Assembly (NCBI GenBank): GCA_028344575.1
Contig: JAOMBO010000003.1
Span: 62,001 to 126,000 of the forward strand
DNA length: 64,000 nt
Source: Candidatus Nitrosopelagicus sp.
Lineage (GTDB): Archaea; Thermoproteota; Nitrososphaeria; Nitrososphaerales; Nitrosopumilaceae
Reading direction: 5' to 3'
Position numbers and translations under genes: made by a program. Under the pieces are notes generated by a model, which worked only from the letters and a program-made list of their open reading frames with translations, ran no database searches and was not told where the DNA came from. Of the stretch, positions 18,911 through 26,630 are shown in pieces (the first letter of the stretch is position 1; every line of letters begins with the position of its first letter).

Positions 18911-19723
18911 ATGAAAAATAATGACGATTCTATATTACCTTCTACAAGTTCAGAACAAGAAGACACCAATCAAAAAGGTAGTGTGGTAGATATGATGCTT
19001 GGAAAAAGTGATGAAAAGGTAATAGATTCTGAAACAATGATTCAAGAAACTCAAAAAAGAATTTGGAGTTCATTGAAAAAAGGAATTGAATATGATGCCA
19101 CTGTAGATAGATCTGATGCATATCTTAGACAACATGTACACGAAAAACAATCAATGGTTGTAATGTATGTAGATTTGGTAGGTTCTACAGATATTACATT
19201 AACATTACCTGAAGAAAAAGTTGCAATTATAATTAGTTCATTTGCACAAGAAATGGCATTTGCAGTTAAACATCACGGTGGATTTGTTTTAAAATTTGTC
19301 GGGGATGCCGTAATTGGATATTTTGTTCATGCAAGCTCTTTGATTGCTGCAGATAATGCAATTAGTGCCGGTAAATCAATGATAAAAATTATTCAAGAAG
19401 GGATAAATCCAATTTTGAATCAATATGACTATCCAGATTTATTTGTAAAAATTGGAATTGACTTCGGAACTAATATGATTGTCAGGTATGGGTCAGATGC
19501 TGAAAAATCACATGTAGATCTTTTAGGTCCTGCTATGAATATTGCAGCAAAAATTCAAGGAAAAGCAAAACCTCAAGAAATTTTGATAGGCGAAGATGTC
19601 TACAATAGAATTCATCCTTCATTACGAAAAGAATTTTCTAAAAAGATATGGGATGAAGATGAATGGAAATATCATAGCAGAGAAACAGGGGAATTATACC
19701 CTGTTTACTATCATTCAGATTAG
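18911..19723 (+). CDS. Class III nucleotidyl cyclase-like protein
   Basis: 270-residue soluble protein: ~75 residues of polar N-terminus, then a class III adenylate/guanylate cyclase domain. Metal Asp88 (MYVDLVGSTD) and Asp132 (KFVGDAVIG) are present. Lys128 and Asp203 occupy the base-specifying places in the way expected for adenylate cyclases, and Asn210 is present, but the transition-state Arg is Lys214 (MNIAAKIQG). It may make cAMP slowly or be a sensor pseudo-enzyme. No receiver, PAS or membrane part. The stop overlaps by 4 bp the end of the 49-residue gene on the other strand. Confidence 0.85.
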   Translation: MKNNDDSILPSTSSEQEDTNQKGSVVDMMLGKSDEKVIDSETMIQETQKRIWSSLKKGIEYDATVDRSDAYLRQHVHEKQSMVVMYVDLVGSTDITLTLPEEKVAIIISSFAQEMAFAVKHHGGFVLKFVGDAVIGYFVHASSLIAADNAISAGKSMIKIIQEGINPILNQYDYPDLFVKIGIDFGTNMIVRYGSDAEKSHVDLLGPAMNIAAKIQGKAKPQEILIGEDVYNRIHPSLRKEFSKKIWDEDEWKYHSRETGELYPVYYHSD

Positions 19724-19869
19724 ATGGTAAATTTATCTGGACATTCTACATGTTCGTAGTGGTGTTCAGTGAATTGTTCTTCTACAACATACATCACAAT
19801 TTTATGTAATTCAGTATCCCGGATTATCTTTTCACATTTTAGACAACGTTTCACTTTATTGTGTTGCAT
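19720..19869 (-). CDS. 49-residue zinc-binding microprotein
   Basis: Small ORF with ATG start: a CLKC knuckle at residues 9-12 and a C-terminal HH-x-EHVEC cluster (residues 36-43) that could complete a zinc site. Highly charged, no membrane segment. It is convergent with the cyclase, sharing 4 bp at the 3' ends. Not recognised as a family; similar in style to the other tiny Cys/His proteins of this window (13423, 60463, 62427). Confidence 0.55.
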   Translation of the reverse strand: MQHNKVKRCLKCEKIIRDTELHKIVMYVVEEQFTEHHYEHVECPDKFTI

Positions 19870-19886
19870 GAATCAATCCAAATTCA

Positions 19887-19911
19887 TGATCGCTATAAGG
19901 ATCTGCGATCA
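19887..19911. repeat. Perfect inverted repeat TGATCGC-N11-GCGATCA
   Basis: A 7-bp perfect dyad between two divergent small genes (19720-19869 and 20003-20386). It could be an operator or short hairpin. One half (GCGATCA) recurs at 17113-17119 upstream of ilvA. Confidence 0.4.
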
Positions 19912-20002
19912 GAAGAATATGACTAAAAATCGACGTTTATTCACAATTTGAGCACAAAGGAACTATACGAATGCTAAAATATTGTTCAAAAGCCTTCATA
20001 GT

Positions 20003-20386
20003 ATGGATATGGGATTCTTTAATCATAAAAAAACACCATTTAATTCAGCTGATGTAAATCACGGTCTTGAAGACTCTATACGTTACCCTCCTACTAGTAG
20101 ACCACCTACAGGAGTTACAGGAATTAAGGAAATTCGAGAGAAATTTAATCAAAGAAATGCGTCCATGATGCCAAATCTGGAGGATTTCAATCAAATGTTT
20201 CGACAATATGCAGATGGCTTGCTGAATGGTTCTGAATCAATATTTCCACCTGGTCATCCACTTTACAATAAAGAAAAATCATTTTCACTCCTAAAAGAAG
20301 CAAATGACAAACTACTCAAAGAAAATCTAGAGTTAAAAAAACAGATTGAGAAATCTGAGAAAAAAGAATCACAGTCTAATTTTTAA
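20003..20386 (+). CDS. Unknown protein with C-terminal coiled coil
   Basis: About 127 residues from ATG 20003 (an in-frame TTG at 19982 is less likely). The first ~40 residues are polar with TSRPPTGVTGIKEIREKF; the last ~35 (LLKEANDKLLKENLELKKQIE...) are a clear heptad coiled coil, pointing to oligomerisation. No cysteines or membrane segments. No family recognised. It is convergent with a 59-residue gene (20376-20555), overlapping by 11 bp. Confidence 0.7.
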   Translation: MDMGFFNHKKTPFNSADVNHGLEDSIRYPPTSRPPTGVTGIKEIREKFNQRNASMMPNLEDFNQMFRQYADGLLNGSESIFPPGHPLYNKEKSFSLLKEANDKLLKENLELKKQIEKSEKKESQSNF

Positions 20387-20555
20387 TAAATTTTTTATAT
20401 TTTTGAATAATTTTCCCTAAATTAGTAATATCTAACTCTGAAATTATCTCTTTTTCCAATATATTTTTTAGAATTAACCTTTCTGAAGTTTCAAGATAAT
20501 TAATGATATTAGATTGAAGTATTTGCTTAATTTTTTCTTTAGGATCAATACTCAT
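20376..20555 (-). CDS. Small 59-residue helical protein, unknown
   Basis: ATG-started small ORF coding for a helical, Lys/Ile/Glu-rich protein (IKQILQSNIINYLETSERLILKNILEKE). Composition resembles real small proteins of the window rather than an antisense shadow, since no gene lies opposite except the last 11 bp. AT-rich DNA can give such ORFs by chance, so confidence is modest. Confidence 0.45.
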   Translation of the reverse strand: MSIDPKEKIKQILQSNIINYLETSERLILKNILEKEIISELDITNLGKIIQKYKKFIKN

Positions 20556-20609
20556 TTTTAAAAATTAATATTTAATGTGGTTTATTAATTATGAACCATT
20601 TTAAACAAT

Positions 20610-20996
20610 ATGAATAGTCAATCTTGGACGAAAACTGTCACACAGAATAGAACGATATGTGAAAAAATTTTACTAGTTTCCAAGGATATACGTTATGCAG
20701 GAGTTTTTAATGAATATGGACGTACAATATCTGGAAAGATTAAGCCTGGGATAAAACCTATCTTTTCACCAGATTCGGTCCGTCATGAATTTTTTGCAAT
20801 TGCCTCGATGATGAGATTGAGAGAGAGAACCTCAAAAACCTTGGGTCGAGTAGAGATTATTTCAATAACTCATAAAAAAATTAACATTTTGTTATTTTAT
20901 AAAAATGGTATAACATATTATATCACAATCAACAAAAAAACTAAATCAGACACTATATTGATAAATAAAATTAAAAAAATACTTACTCTGGAGTAA
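20610..20996 (+). CDS. Unknown 128-residue protein, possibly roadblock/profilin-like
   Basis: Soluble protein with alternating strands and helices: ILLVSKDIRYAGVFNEYG, then an Arg-rich FFAIASMMRLRERTSKTLG, then two strands (RVEIISITHKKINILLFYK, YYITIN). The pattern of strand, long helix and two strands resembles small ligand-free regulatory folds common in this archaeal lineage, but I cannot name the family with confidence. ATG start; overlaps the 3' end of the glyoxalase-like gene by 14 bp (convergent). Confidence 0.7.
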   Translation: MNSQSWTKTVTQNRTICEKILLVSKDIRYAGVFNEYGRTISGKIKPGIKPIFSPDSVRHEFFAIASMMRLRERTSKTLGRVEIISITHKKINILLFYKNGITYYITINKKTKSDTILINKIKKILTLE

Positions 20997-21402
20997 ATCC
21001 CACATATCCAGATGTCTGTCTGTCTTTATTTTCTGAAAAATCAGGTTCAAATAAAGAGATCATGTATCCATCAGGATCCAAAATTATTGCATTTTTACCG
21101 GCTTGTCTTTCTTGAACATCTCTGTAAACTTCTATGTTTGCAGCAGATAATTCATCCATTGCAGAATTTAAATCACCTACCGTCAATCCAATTAAAATTC
21201 CATTTTCTTTTGATGAATTTGTATGAGATGTTGTAATCGATGCTGGATGCAAACTTAATGTGCCACCCGATTGCTGCCCTAAATCGACCCAATTACGCCT
21301 TTCATTCTTTATGGGCATTCCCAGAACGTCATGATAGAATTTAATGGATATGTCCAATTCTTTTACTTCTAAAATTATATTTCCAATACGTTTAATGTTC
21401 AT
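20983..21402 (-). CDS. Glyoxalase/VOC-fold protein
   Basis: 139-residue vicinal oxygen chelate protein. Two beta-alpha-beta-beta-beta modules: IILEVKELDISIKFYHDVLGMPI at the start and LIGLTVGDLNSAMDELSAANIEVY in the second half, ending IILDPDGYMISLFEP with the last metal-ligand-like Glu. Could be a dioxygenase, lyase or methylmalonyl-CoA epimerase relative; substrate not visible. Own ATG, single gene. Confidence 0.85.
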   Translation of the reverse strand: MNIKRIGNIILEVKELDISIKFYHDVLGMPIKNERRNWVDLGQQSGGTLSLHPASITTSHTNSSKENGILIGLTVGDLNSAMDELSAANIEVYRDVQERQAGKNAIILDPDGYMISLFEPDFSENKDRQTSGYVGFTPE

Positions 21403-21434
21403 ACCCCATAAACATCATTATTAGTTATAAGATT

Positions 21435-21656
21435 TTATGGATTTACTTCAACCATAGTCTCAGTTCGTTCAACGCCAGGAATCTTTTGTATTTCTGTAGT
21501 AACGTCTTTGATTTCAGATAATTCTTGTACATCAATTACTGCCACAGCATCAAATTGACCACTAACTGGAAATGATTCAGTTATTTTATTTATTTTTCTT
21601 AGTCTTGCAGCTATCAGTTTCTTTGGAGATTTTACAAGTATTACCGCCCTTACCAA
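21435..21656 (-). CDS. Stand-alone Lrp/AsnC ligand-binding (RAM) domain
   Basis: 73-residue alphabeta-fold domain (VRAVILVKSPKKLIAARLRKI...; FDAVAVIDVQELSEI...; GVERTETMVEV) of the AsnC/Lrp effector-binding type, without any helix-turn-helix. It uses TTG at 21656 and overlaps the preceding RAM gene by 7 bp. Such single domains form dimers and higher rings and may sense amino acids or pair with DNA-binding partners. Confidence 0.82.
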   Translation of the reverse strand: MVRAVILVKSPKKLIAARLRKINKITESFPVSGQFDAVAVIDVQELSEIKDVTTEIQKIPGVERTETMVEVNP

Positions 21657-21889
21657 CCTAAATCCACCTCTACTTCAATCAATGTTTCCGTGTTAACAAT
21701 TTCTTTTACATTTTTTAAATCAATCACAACCGTGTTAATTTCATCTATTGATGAATCTAAAATAACGGATATGTCTGCCCTGCCAGTTACAACCATTATG
21801 TCTTTTGATATTTTTCTTTTTTTTCTTAAAATTTGGACAACCTTATCCACCATTCCTGGTTTTACAGTAATCATGCATAATGCTTTCAT
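21650..21889 (-). CDS. Stand-alone Lrp/AsnC ligand-binding (RAM) domain, second copy
   Basis: 79-residue protein with the same beta-alpha-beta-beta-alpha-beta pattern: ALCMITVKPGMVDKVVQILR, VVTGRADISVILDSSIDEI, IVNTETLIEVEV. No DNA-binding part. First gene of a two-gene unit with the neighbouring RAM protein, so the two may form a heteromeric ring. Known family members bind amino acids; no ligand can be read here. Confidence 0.85.
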   Translation of the reverse strand: MKALCMITVKPGMVDKVVQILRKKRKISKDIMVVTGRADISVILDSSIDEINTVVIDLKNVKEIVNTETLIEVEVDLGW

Positions 21890-21923
21890 GTAATAGACAT
21901 ACTATTGTATGTGAAAAGGATTT

Positions 21924-22157
21924 CTAATCAGAACTTGCTTCTTGAGAACGAGCCTCTTCTAAATATGCACGTCTTTCTTCGAGTTCACTCTCTCTATCTA
22001 TGGATAAGTCATCATCCACTATCACTATTCCAGAATCTAAAGGTTCACTGTGTGATTTTTTCTTAGATGCTTTTGTGGTCTTTTTTGTGGTCTTTTTTGT
22101 GGTCTTTTTTGTGGTCTTTTTTGTGGTCTTTTTTGTGGTCTTTTTCTTTTCTGCCAT
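21924..22157 (-). CDS. Lys/Thr-repeat protein with acidic tail
   Basis: 77-residue low-complexity protein. After MAEK the chain is about six copies of KKTT, encoded by exact 12-bp repeats (22071-22145), then TKASKKK and an acidic half (IVIVDDDLSIDRESELEERRAYLEEARSQ). Such polybasic/acidic proteins can bind DNA or RNA, similar in composition to histone-tail-like repeats; the role is unknown. It follows the tRNA-Phe gene on the same strand. Confidence 0.65.
   Translation of the reverse strand: MAEKKKTTKKTTKKTTKKTTKKTTKKTTKASKKKSHSEPLDSGIVIVDDDLSIDRESELEERRAYLEEARSQEASSD
22071..22145. repeat. 12-bp minisatellite inside a coding region
   Basis: Five exact tandem copies of a 12-bp unit (TTTTTTGTGGTC on the plus strand, 22081-22140) with partial copies on each side. 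Coding for KKTT repeats; the unit length keeps the frame, so copy number can vary between strains without breaking the protein. Confidence 0.9.
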
Positions 22158-22216
22158 GTGATTCGATGAAAATCAGAATATCATCTTATTAAATATTTCA
22201 TTATGAAGAATTATAA

Positions 22217-22290
22217 TGCCGAGGGGGTGATTTGAACTCCCGACAGCCACGTCTTCAGCGTGGTGCTCTCCCAGGCTGAGCTACCTCGGC
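22217..22290 (-). tRNA. tRNA-Phe (anticodon GAA)
   Basis: A full cloverleaf on the minus strand: acceptor GCCGAGG/CCTCGGC with discriminator A, D stem GCTC/GAGC, anticodon stem CCACG/CGTGG around loop CTGAAGA (GAA), T loop TTCAAAT. CCA is not encoded. One A-A mismatch lies in the T stem (second pair from the loop). No intron. Confidence 0.95.
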
Positions 22291-22331
22291 ATGAAAAACT
22301 TGCAGATTAATTGAAATTAAAGCGTATCCTT

Positions 22332-22868
22332 TCAGGGTTTCCAAACTACATCCGGTATTTTCTTTCGGTTGTTTATTGAACGTGCTAAAATAAACATTAG
22401 ATCTGAAAGTCTATTCAAGTAGATTGCTGCATCACTGTTTATTTCTTCATTTTTTGATAGTGCAACAACATGAGTTTCTGCTCTCCTGGAGATTGTTCTG
22501 GATAAATGAATGATTGATGCCAACAATGTGCCCCCTGGAAGAATAAAACTAGTCAAAGGTTCCAGTTGAGGTTCCAATAAATCAATTTTTTGTTCTAAGA
22601 ATGTGATCATTTCAGAAGTTGTCCTAATTTTTTTATCAGACATATTTGGATTTGCAAGATCTGAACCAACAATAAATAGATCATTTTGGATTTTAATCAA
22701 AATATCTTTAATTTCAGGATCCAATTCGAGAGATAGTGCAATTCCTAGTGATGAATTTAATTCATCAATTGCACCGTATGACATTATACGTTCATCAGAT
22801 TTCCAGACTCTGGAGTTATCAAATAATGATGTTTTACCTTCATCTCCAGTCTTTGTGTATATTTTCAT
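22332..22868 (-). CDS. Cob(I)alamin adenosyltransferase, PduO type
   Basis: Transfers the adenosyl group of ATP to cob(I)alamin, giving adenosylcobalamin. Family motifs: TKTGDEGKTSLFD at residues ~5-17 (ATP binding), YGAIDELNSSLG near 31, SRTISRRAETHVV near 124, YLNRLSDLMFILAR near 150. 178 residues, trimeric helical bundle by homology. Thaumarchaea use B12 for methylmalonyl-CoA mutase in carbon fixation, so the gene fits the lineage. The lone CbtB at 45339 is another cobalamin-linked gene here. Confidence 0.94.
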   Translation of the reverse strand: MKIYTKTGDEGKTSLFDNSRVWKSDERIMSYGAIDELNSSLGIALSLELDPEIKDILIKIQNDLFIVGSDLANPNMSDKKIRTTSEMITFLEQKIDLLEPQLEPLTSFILPGGTLLASIIHLSRTISRRAETHVVALSKNEEINSDAAIYLNRLSDLMFILARSINNRKKIPDVVWKP

Positions 22869-22914
22869 GAAATTTTGGATAATGCATGAGTATTAAGGGT
22901 ATGTTAAAATTTGC

Positions 22915-23517
22915 ATGGTGCCAACTGTATTCGTCATGATCGAACTAGATGAAGGAAATGAATTGTTTCTTAAAAAAAAATTTCAAGAATCTATTGAGAA
23001 ATATGAAATAGTTTTAGAGCAGGAACCAAATAATTTTATCGCATTAAATAATAAGGGATATTCATTAAGTAAATTAAAAAAATATTCAGAAGCATTATCT
23101 TGTTATGATCAATTTCTACAAAATAATCCCAACGATAAAACTGTACTGATAAATAAAATTTCAATATTCAGAAAAACCAATGAATTTGATAAAGCGATAG
23201 AAATTTGTGATTACTTATTGGAAAAAAATCCTGATGAAACAATTGTACTATATCATAAATTAAGAATTTTAAAAAAACTAGATAAGTTTACTGAATCTAA
23301 TTCAATATGTATAAAATTATTGGATACTTATCCTGAAAATGGAGATGTTCTGTATGATATGGCATCCAATTTTTTAAAATTAAATAATATTGGACAATTT
23401 CTCAAATTTCTTCAAAAGGCCGTAAATGTAATGCCCAATTTAAAAAATAAATCTAAAAACAATAAAGAATTCGAGAAGGTTTTCACAAATGAGAGATTTA
23501 TGGATATCACATCTTAG
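22915..23517 (+). CDS. TPR-repeat protein
   Basis: 200-residue soluble protein built of tetratricopeptide repeats starting near residue 9 (LDEGNELFLKKKFQESIEKYEIVLEQ), then FIALNNKGYSLSKLKKYSEAL and KTVLINKISIF..., about four repeats. Works as a protein-binding scaffold; partner unknown. ATG 22915 chosen; ATG 22936 (MIELDE) is also possible. Divergent from the cobalamin adenosyltransferase and 36 bp before the HD protein gene. Confidence 0.85.
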   Translation: MVPTVFVMIELDEGNELFLKKKFQESIEKYEIVLEQEPNNFIALNNKGYSLSKLKKYSEALSCYDQFLQNNPNDKTVLINKISIFRKTNEFDKAIEICDYLLEKNPDETIVLYHKLRILKKLDKFTESNSICIKLLDTYPENGDVLYDMASNFLKLNNIGQFLKFLQKAVNVMPNLKNKSKNNKEFEKVFTNERFMDITS

Positions 23518-23553
23518 CAAAGAACCTATTAAAAAGAAATTGGATGAGACATT

Positions 23554-24078
23554 ATGATTTCTGAATTCTTTTTTCAGATTGCAGAATTAAAAAAATTACC
23601 ACGGTCGGGATGGAAAATAAAAGTGGGGTTAAAAGATTCAGAATCAGTTGCAGAACATTCCTACATGATGTCTGTAATGTCTATGGTTTTATCAGATATG
23701 AAATCTCTTAATTCTGAAAAAGTGGTTAAAATGGCAATCTTACATGATTGGGCGGAATCAAAAATTGGAGATTTTATGCCTGAACAAATTGGGTATGAGA
23801 AAAAATCCGAATTAGAAAATTATGCGATGAATGAAATTTTAGAATCACTTCCACAAAAGATTCAAGAGAATTATACAAGTATCTGGAATGAATTTTTGGT
23901 TAGAAATACACCAGAATCAAAATTGGTTTATGAATTAGATAAACTAGAAATGGCACTACAGGCAAAAATATATGAAAAAGATACGGATCCTGAAAAAATC
24001 AAACCATTCATTATTTCCGCAGTTGAACAAATAATGGATCCAGATGTAAAGAAGATTTTAATGGACATCTTAAAATAA
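23554..24078 (+). CDS. HD-domain phosphohydrolase (YfbR/HDDC2 type)
   Basis: 174 residues; the HD superfamily metal ligands are His35 (VAEHSYMMS), His64-Asp65 (ILHDWAESKIGD) and a C-terminal Asp in YELDKLEMALQA. This pattern matches the HD_3 / 5'-deoxynucleotidase group, which hydrolyses dNMPs or related nucleotides. Soluble, no other domains. Same strand as the TPR gene and the small coiled-coil gene. Confidence 0.88.
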   Translation: MISEFFFQIAELKKLPRSGWKIKVGLKDSESVAEHSYMMSVMSMVLSDMKSLNSEKVVKMAILHDWAESKIGDFMPEQIGYEKKSELENYAMNEILESLPQKIQENYTSIWNEFLVRNTPESKLVYELDKLEMALQAKIYEKDTDPEKIKPFIISAVEQIMDPDVKKILMDILK

Positions 24079-24107
24079 ATACAAATTTACTTTTTAGTGT
24101 AACAATC

Positions 24108-24341
24108 ATGTCTGAAAACAATGATGAACTAATAAAAGCACAAAATGAATTAATCGGAATTTTATTTGAGATTATAAAACGTCTTCAATCCAATAATGAT
24201 TTGGATGCAGAGTATTTTCAAATTATTAGTAAAAAAATTAGAACTGAAAATGAAAATTCAAGATTGAATGAAATTACTAAAGAACGTGAAGATAATGCAG
24301 AAATTGTTTCACGATTGTTAAAACAGATAGAATCTAATTAA
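24108..24341 (+). CDS. Small coiled-coil protein, unknown
   Basis: 77-residue acidic helical protein (LIKAQNELIGILFEIIKRLQ...; NEITKEREDNAEIVSRLLKQI) with heptad spacing. No cysteines. Its stop overlaps the convergent gene at 24338-24652 by 4 bp. Starts 29 bp after the HD gene, so co-transcription is possible. Function unknown. Confidence 0.65.
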   Translation: MSENNDELIKAQNELIGILFEIIKRLQSNNDLDAEYFQIISKKIRTENENSRLNEITKEREDNAEIVSRLLKQIESN

Positions 24342-24652
24342 TTACCACAACTACACGAGTCGCCGTCATTACAAGTATCATCTACAATTCTAAACTTATT
24401 CGTTTGTTCAAATTTTGATTGTGCATAATGCGAAATATTCACAATTCGTGATCTAACTTCTTTTAGATTCCAACTACCTTCATTTTCAAACCAAGACTCA
24501 ATTTCGTCAACATCATACCTTTCCCCGTTTTCATTAATTTCTTGAAAAATTTGTTTTATGAGAGATTCATCTTCAGATGTTAAATGCGATTTATCTTCAA
24601 CCAGAGTTGTAATTTCGTTTAAACGCATTATTGTTGTATTTAGCAATGGCAT
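24338..24652 (-). CDS. Unknown protein with Cys-rich C-terminal tail
   Basis: 104-residue acidic helical protein ending DDTCNDGDSCSCGN. The three or four clustered cysteines at the very C-terminus could bind a metal or anchor the protein. Residues ~30-80 carry an IFQEINENGERYDVDEI helix and WNLKEVRSRIVNI. ATG 24652 used; MRLNEI at 24628 is an alternative. Function unknown. Confidence 0.68.
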   Translation of the reverse strand: MPLLNTTIMRLNEITTLVEDKSHLTSEDESLIKQIFQEINENGERYDVDEIESWFENEGSWNLKEVRSRIVNISHYAQSKFEQTNKFRIVDDTCNDGDSCSCGN

Positions 24653-24693
24653 AGAATTGTTAATTTATATCGCTTTTATAATATTTCTATCAT

Positions 24694-25041
24694 ATGCAAT
24701 ATTTCCAAGCGTTGAAGATGGGTCAAAAAAGAGTTGAGGCGTCACGTGCATATTTGAATTCAATATCAAATGATAGGGCAATGCCAGCTTTAGCATTAAG
24801 AGATAACAAAACTAATGTTTGGGAACCTGTTGGGGAAGAAAATCTATATGCAGTAGTTGATGAATCATCAGGGTTTGTGTTAACAGATTCTAGCGGATAT
24901 ATTATTGCGATATGTGACTCAAAAGGCACCTCAAAATCACTAGTTCAGAGTCTCAATCAAGAGCAAAAAGATAACATTGTAGAATTATTGAAAAAAGATA
25001 ACATTGTAGAGTACAAAGGTAAAGTAGCTTTACCCGTATGA
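24694..25041 (+). CDS. Unknown 115-residue protein
   Basis: Soluble protein with an N-terminal helix (QYFQALKMGQKRVEASRAYLNS) and a beta-rich middle (LALRDNKTNVWEPVGEENLYAVVDESSGF in part; SSGYIIAICDSKG). C-terminal DNIVELLKKDNIVEYKGK contains a duplicated KDNIVE. No family recognised. Starts 42 bp after, and divergent from, the gene at 24338; 34 bp before the ornithine-cyclodeaminase-like gene on the same strand. Confidence 0.7.
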   Translation: MQYFQALKMGQKRVEASRAYLNSISNDRAMPALALRDNKTNVWEPVGEENLYAVVDESSGFVLTDSSGYIIAICDSKGTSKSLVQSLNQEQKDNIVELLKKDNIVEYKGKVALPV

Positions 25042-25074
25042 TATTTTATTAATGCCATCTATTATCATACTAAG

Positions 25075-26298
25075 ATGAACAAATATTCAAAAATCATTGA
25101 GGTTAAGGGTCATCTTATCGATTCTTTGGTTTTAACAAAAATCTTTGATAGAGTGATGGATCTTGAAGGAAAATTTGAAGTTATGAAAATTTCAGTTGGA
25201 AAACTGAAAACAGATGAAAGTTATGCAAAATTACGAGTTATTGGAAAAAATAGTTCACATCTGAATGAAATAATGACGGCACTGCATAGAGAAGGTGCAA
25301 CTACAAAAACTCAGAAAAAATGTAAAACAAAAACAGCTACCAAAAATATGGTATTCCCAGACAACTTCTACAGTACAACAAATAATCATACATCAATTTA
25401 TCATAATAACAAATGGATTAACGTAGATAACATGATGATGGATAAATGTATCCTCGTAAAAGGAAACAAAGCAGCATGTGTGCCAATTAGGGAAGTTAGA
25501 AAGGGAGACAAAGTAGTTGTTGGAGAAGATGGAATTAAAGTTACAACCCCAGAACGTCCAAGAGAAGGAATGAATGTTTTTCAATTCATGGGCAGTGGAA
25601 GTTCAAGTGAAAGGCCAACTCAACATATCGCACGTAAGGTTGCAGAAGATATCGTTCGAACAAAAAAGCAAGGTGGAAAAATTGTTCTAGTTGGGGGTCC
25701 AGCAATTGTACACACTGGCGCAGCTGATGCCGTTGCAAAATTGGTTAAATCAGGACACATAAACGCGATATTGGCAGGAAATGCACTGGCAGTACATGAT
25801 GTGGAATATGCAACACTTGGTACTTCATTAGGAATGAAAGTTAAAGATGGAACATTGGCAGTAAGAGGCCATAGAAATCACATGGATGCCATAAACTCCG
25901 TATTCAAAGCAGGTTCATTAAAGAAAATGGTACAGCAGGGAAAATTAACACGTGGAATAATGTATGAATGTATTAAGAAAAAAATACCATTTGTCTTAGC
26001 AGGATCATTGAGAGATGATGGACCATTGCCAGATGTAATTACAGATATTGCAGTAGCTCAAAAAGAATACAAGAAAGTTTTGAAGGATGCAAACATGGTC
26101 ATCATGGTATCTACAATGTTACATTCAATTGCCACAGGCAACATGCTTCCAGCAAATGTCAAGGTAATCGTAATCGATATCAATCAACCAACTGTGACAA
26201 AACTTATGGATAGAGGAACGTGGCAAGCATTAGGAATTGTATCCGATGTAGGTGCATTTCTACCTATGGTCGCAAATCAAATCGGAGGTAAGAAATGA
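25075..26298 (+). CDS. LOR/SDH-family ornithine cyclodeaminase-like protein
   Basis: 407 residues of the archaeal family (TIGR00300-type) related to the C-terminal half of ArgZ/AgrE and to MMP1218, which convert ornithine to proline and ammonia. N-terminal ~100 residues form the LOR/SDH-associated domain (IIEVKGHLIDSLVLTKIFD). The Rossmann-like part shows KIVLVGGPAIVHTGAADAVAKL near 205 and an ILAGNALAVHDVEYATLGTS site. It would give archaea a route to proline. It ends ATGA-overlapped with hisI. Function by homology, moderate certainty. Confidence 0.82.
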   Translation: MNKYSKIIEVKGHLIDSLVLTKIFDRVMDLEGKFEVMKISVGKLKTDESYAKLRVIGKNSSHLNEIMTALHREGATTKTQKKCKTKTATKNMVFPDNFYSTTNNHTSIYHNNKWINVDNMMMDKCILVKGNKAACVPIREVRKGDKVVVGEDGIKVTTPERPREGMNVFQFMGSGSSSERPTQHIARKVAEDIVRTKKQGGKIVLVGGPAIVHTGAADAVAKLVKSGHINAILAGNALAVHDVEYATLGTSLGMKVKDGTLAVRGHRNHMDAINSVFKAGSLKKMVQQGKLTRGIMYECIKKKIPFVLAGSLRDDGPLPDVITDIAVAQKEYKKVLKDANMVIMVSTMLHSIATGNMLPANVKVIVIDINQPTVTKLMDRGTWQALGIVSDVGAFLPMVANQIGGKK

Positions 26299-26627
26299 CA
26301 GTAAAAGAAATTGAAAATATTGATTTTGAAAAAGGAGACGGACTTGTTCCGGTAATAGTTCAAGATTCAGATTCAAAAGATGTACTTACCTTAGCATACA
26401 CAAACAAAGAATCACTAGAACTAACTAAAAAAACTGGAAATTCATGGTTTTGGAGCCGTTCTAGAAATAAGCTGTGGATGAAAGGAGAGGAGTCAGGCAA
26501 CACACAGAAAGTCAAAAAGATACTAGTCGATTGTGATTCAGATGCAATAATTTACTTGGTGGAACCATCAGGTCCTGCATGTCATCTTGGAGAACAAACC
26601 TGTTTTCATAATGATATGAAATCTTAG
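26295..26627 (+). CDS. hisI: Phosphoribosyl-AMP cyclohydrolase
   Basis: Opens the purine ring of phosphoribosyl-AMP in histidine synthesis. 110 residues. Motifs SWFWSRSRNKLWMKGEESGN and DCDSDAIIYLVEP with metal Asp residues, and the zinc ligands in ACHLGEQTCFH. HisE is not fused. The start codon overlaps the preceding stop (ATGA), coupling it to the ornithine-cyclodeaminase-like gene although the pathways differ. Other his genes are not in this window. Confidence 0.95.
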   Translation: MTVKEIENIDFEKGDGLVPVIVQDSDSKDVLTLAYTNKESLELTKKTGNSWFWSRSRNKLWMKGEESGNTQKVKKILVDCDSDAIIYLVEPSGPACHLGEQTCFHNDMKS

Positions 26628-26630
26628 AAT

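Noticed and set aside
22071-22145. Tandem repeats as a CRISPR array
   Set aside because: No spacers; exact 12-bp units in frame inside a gene.
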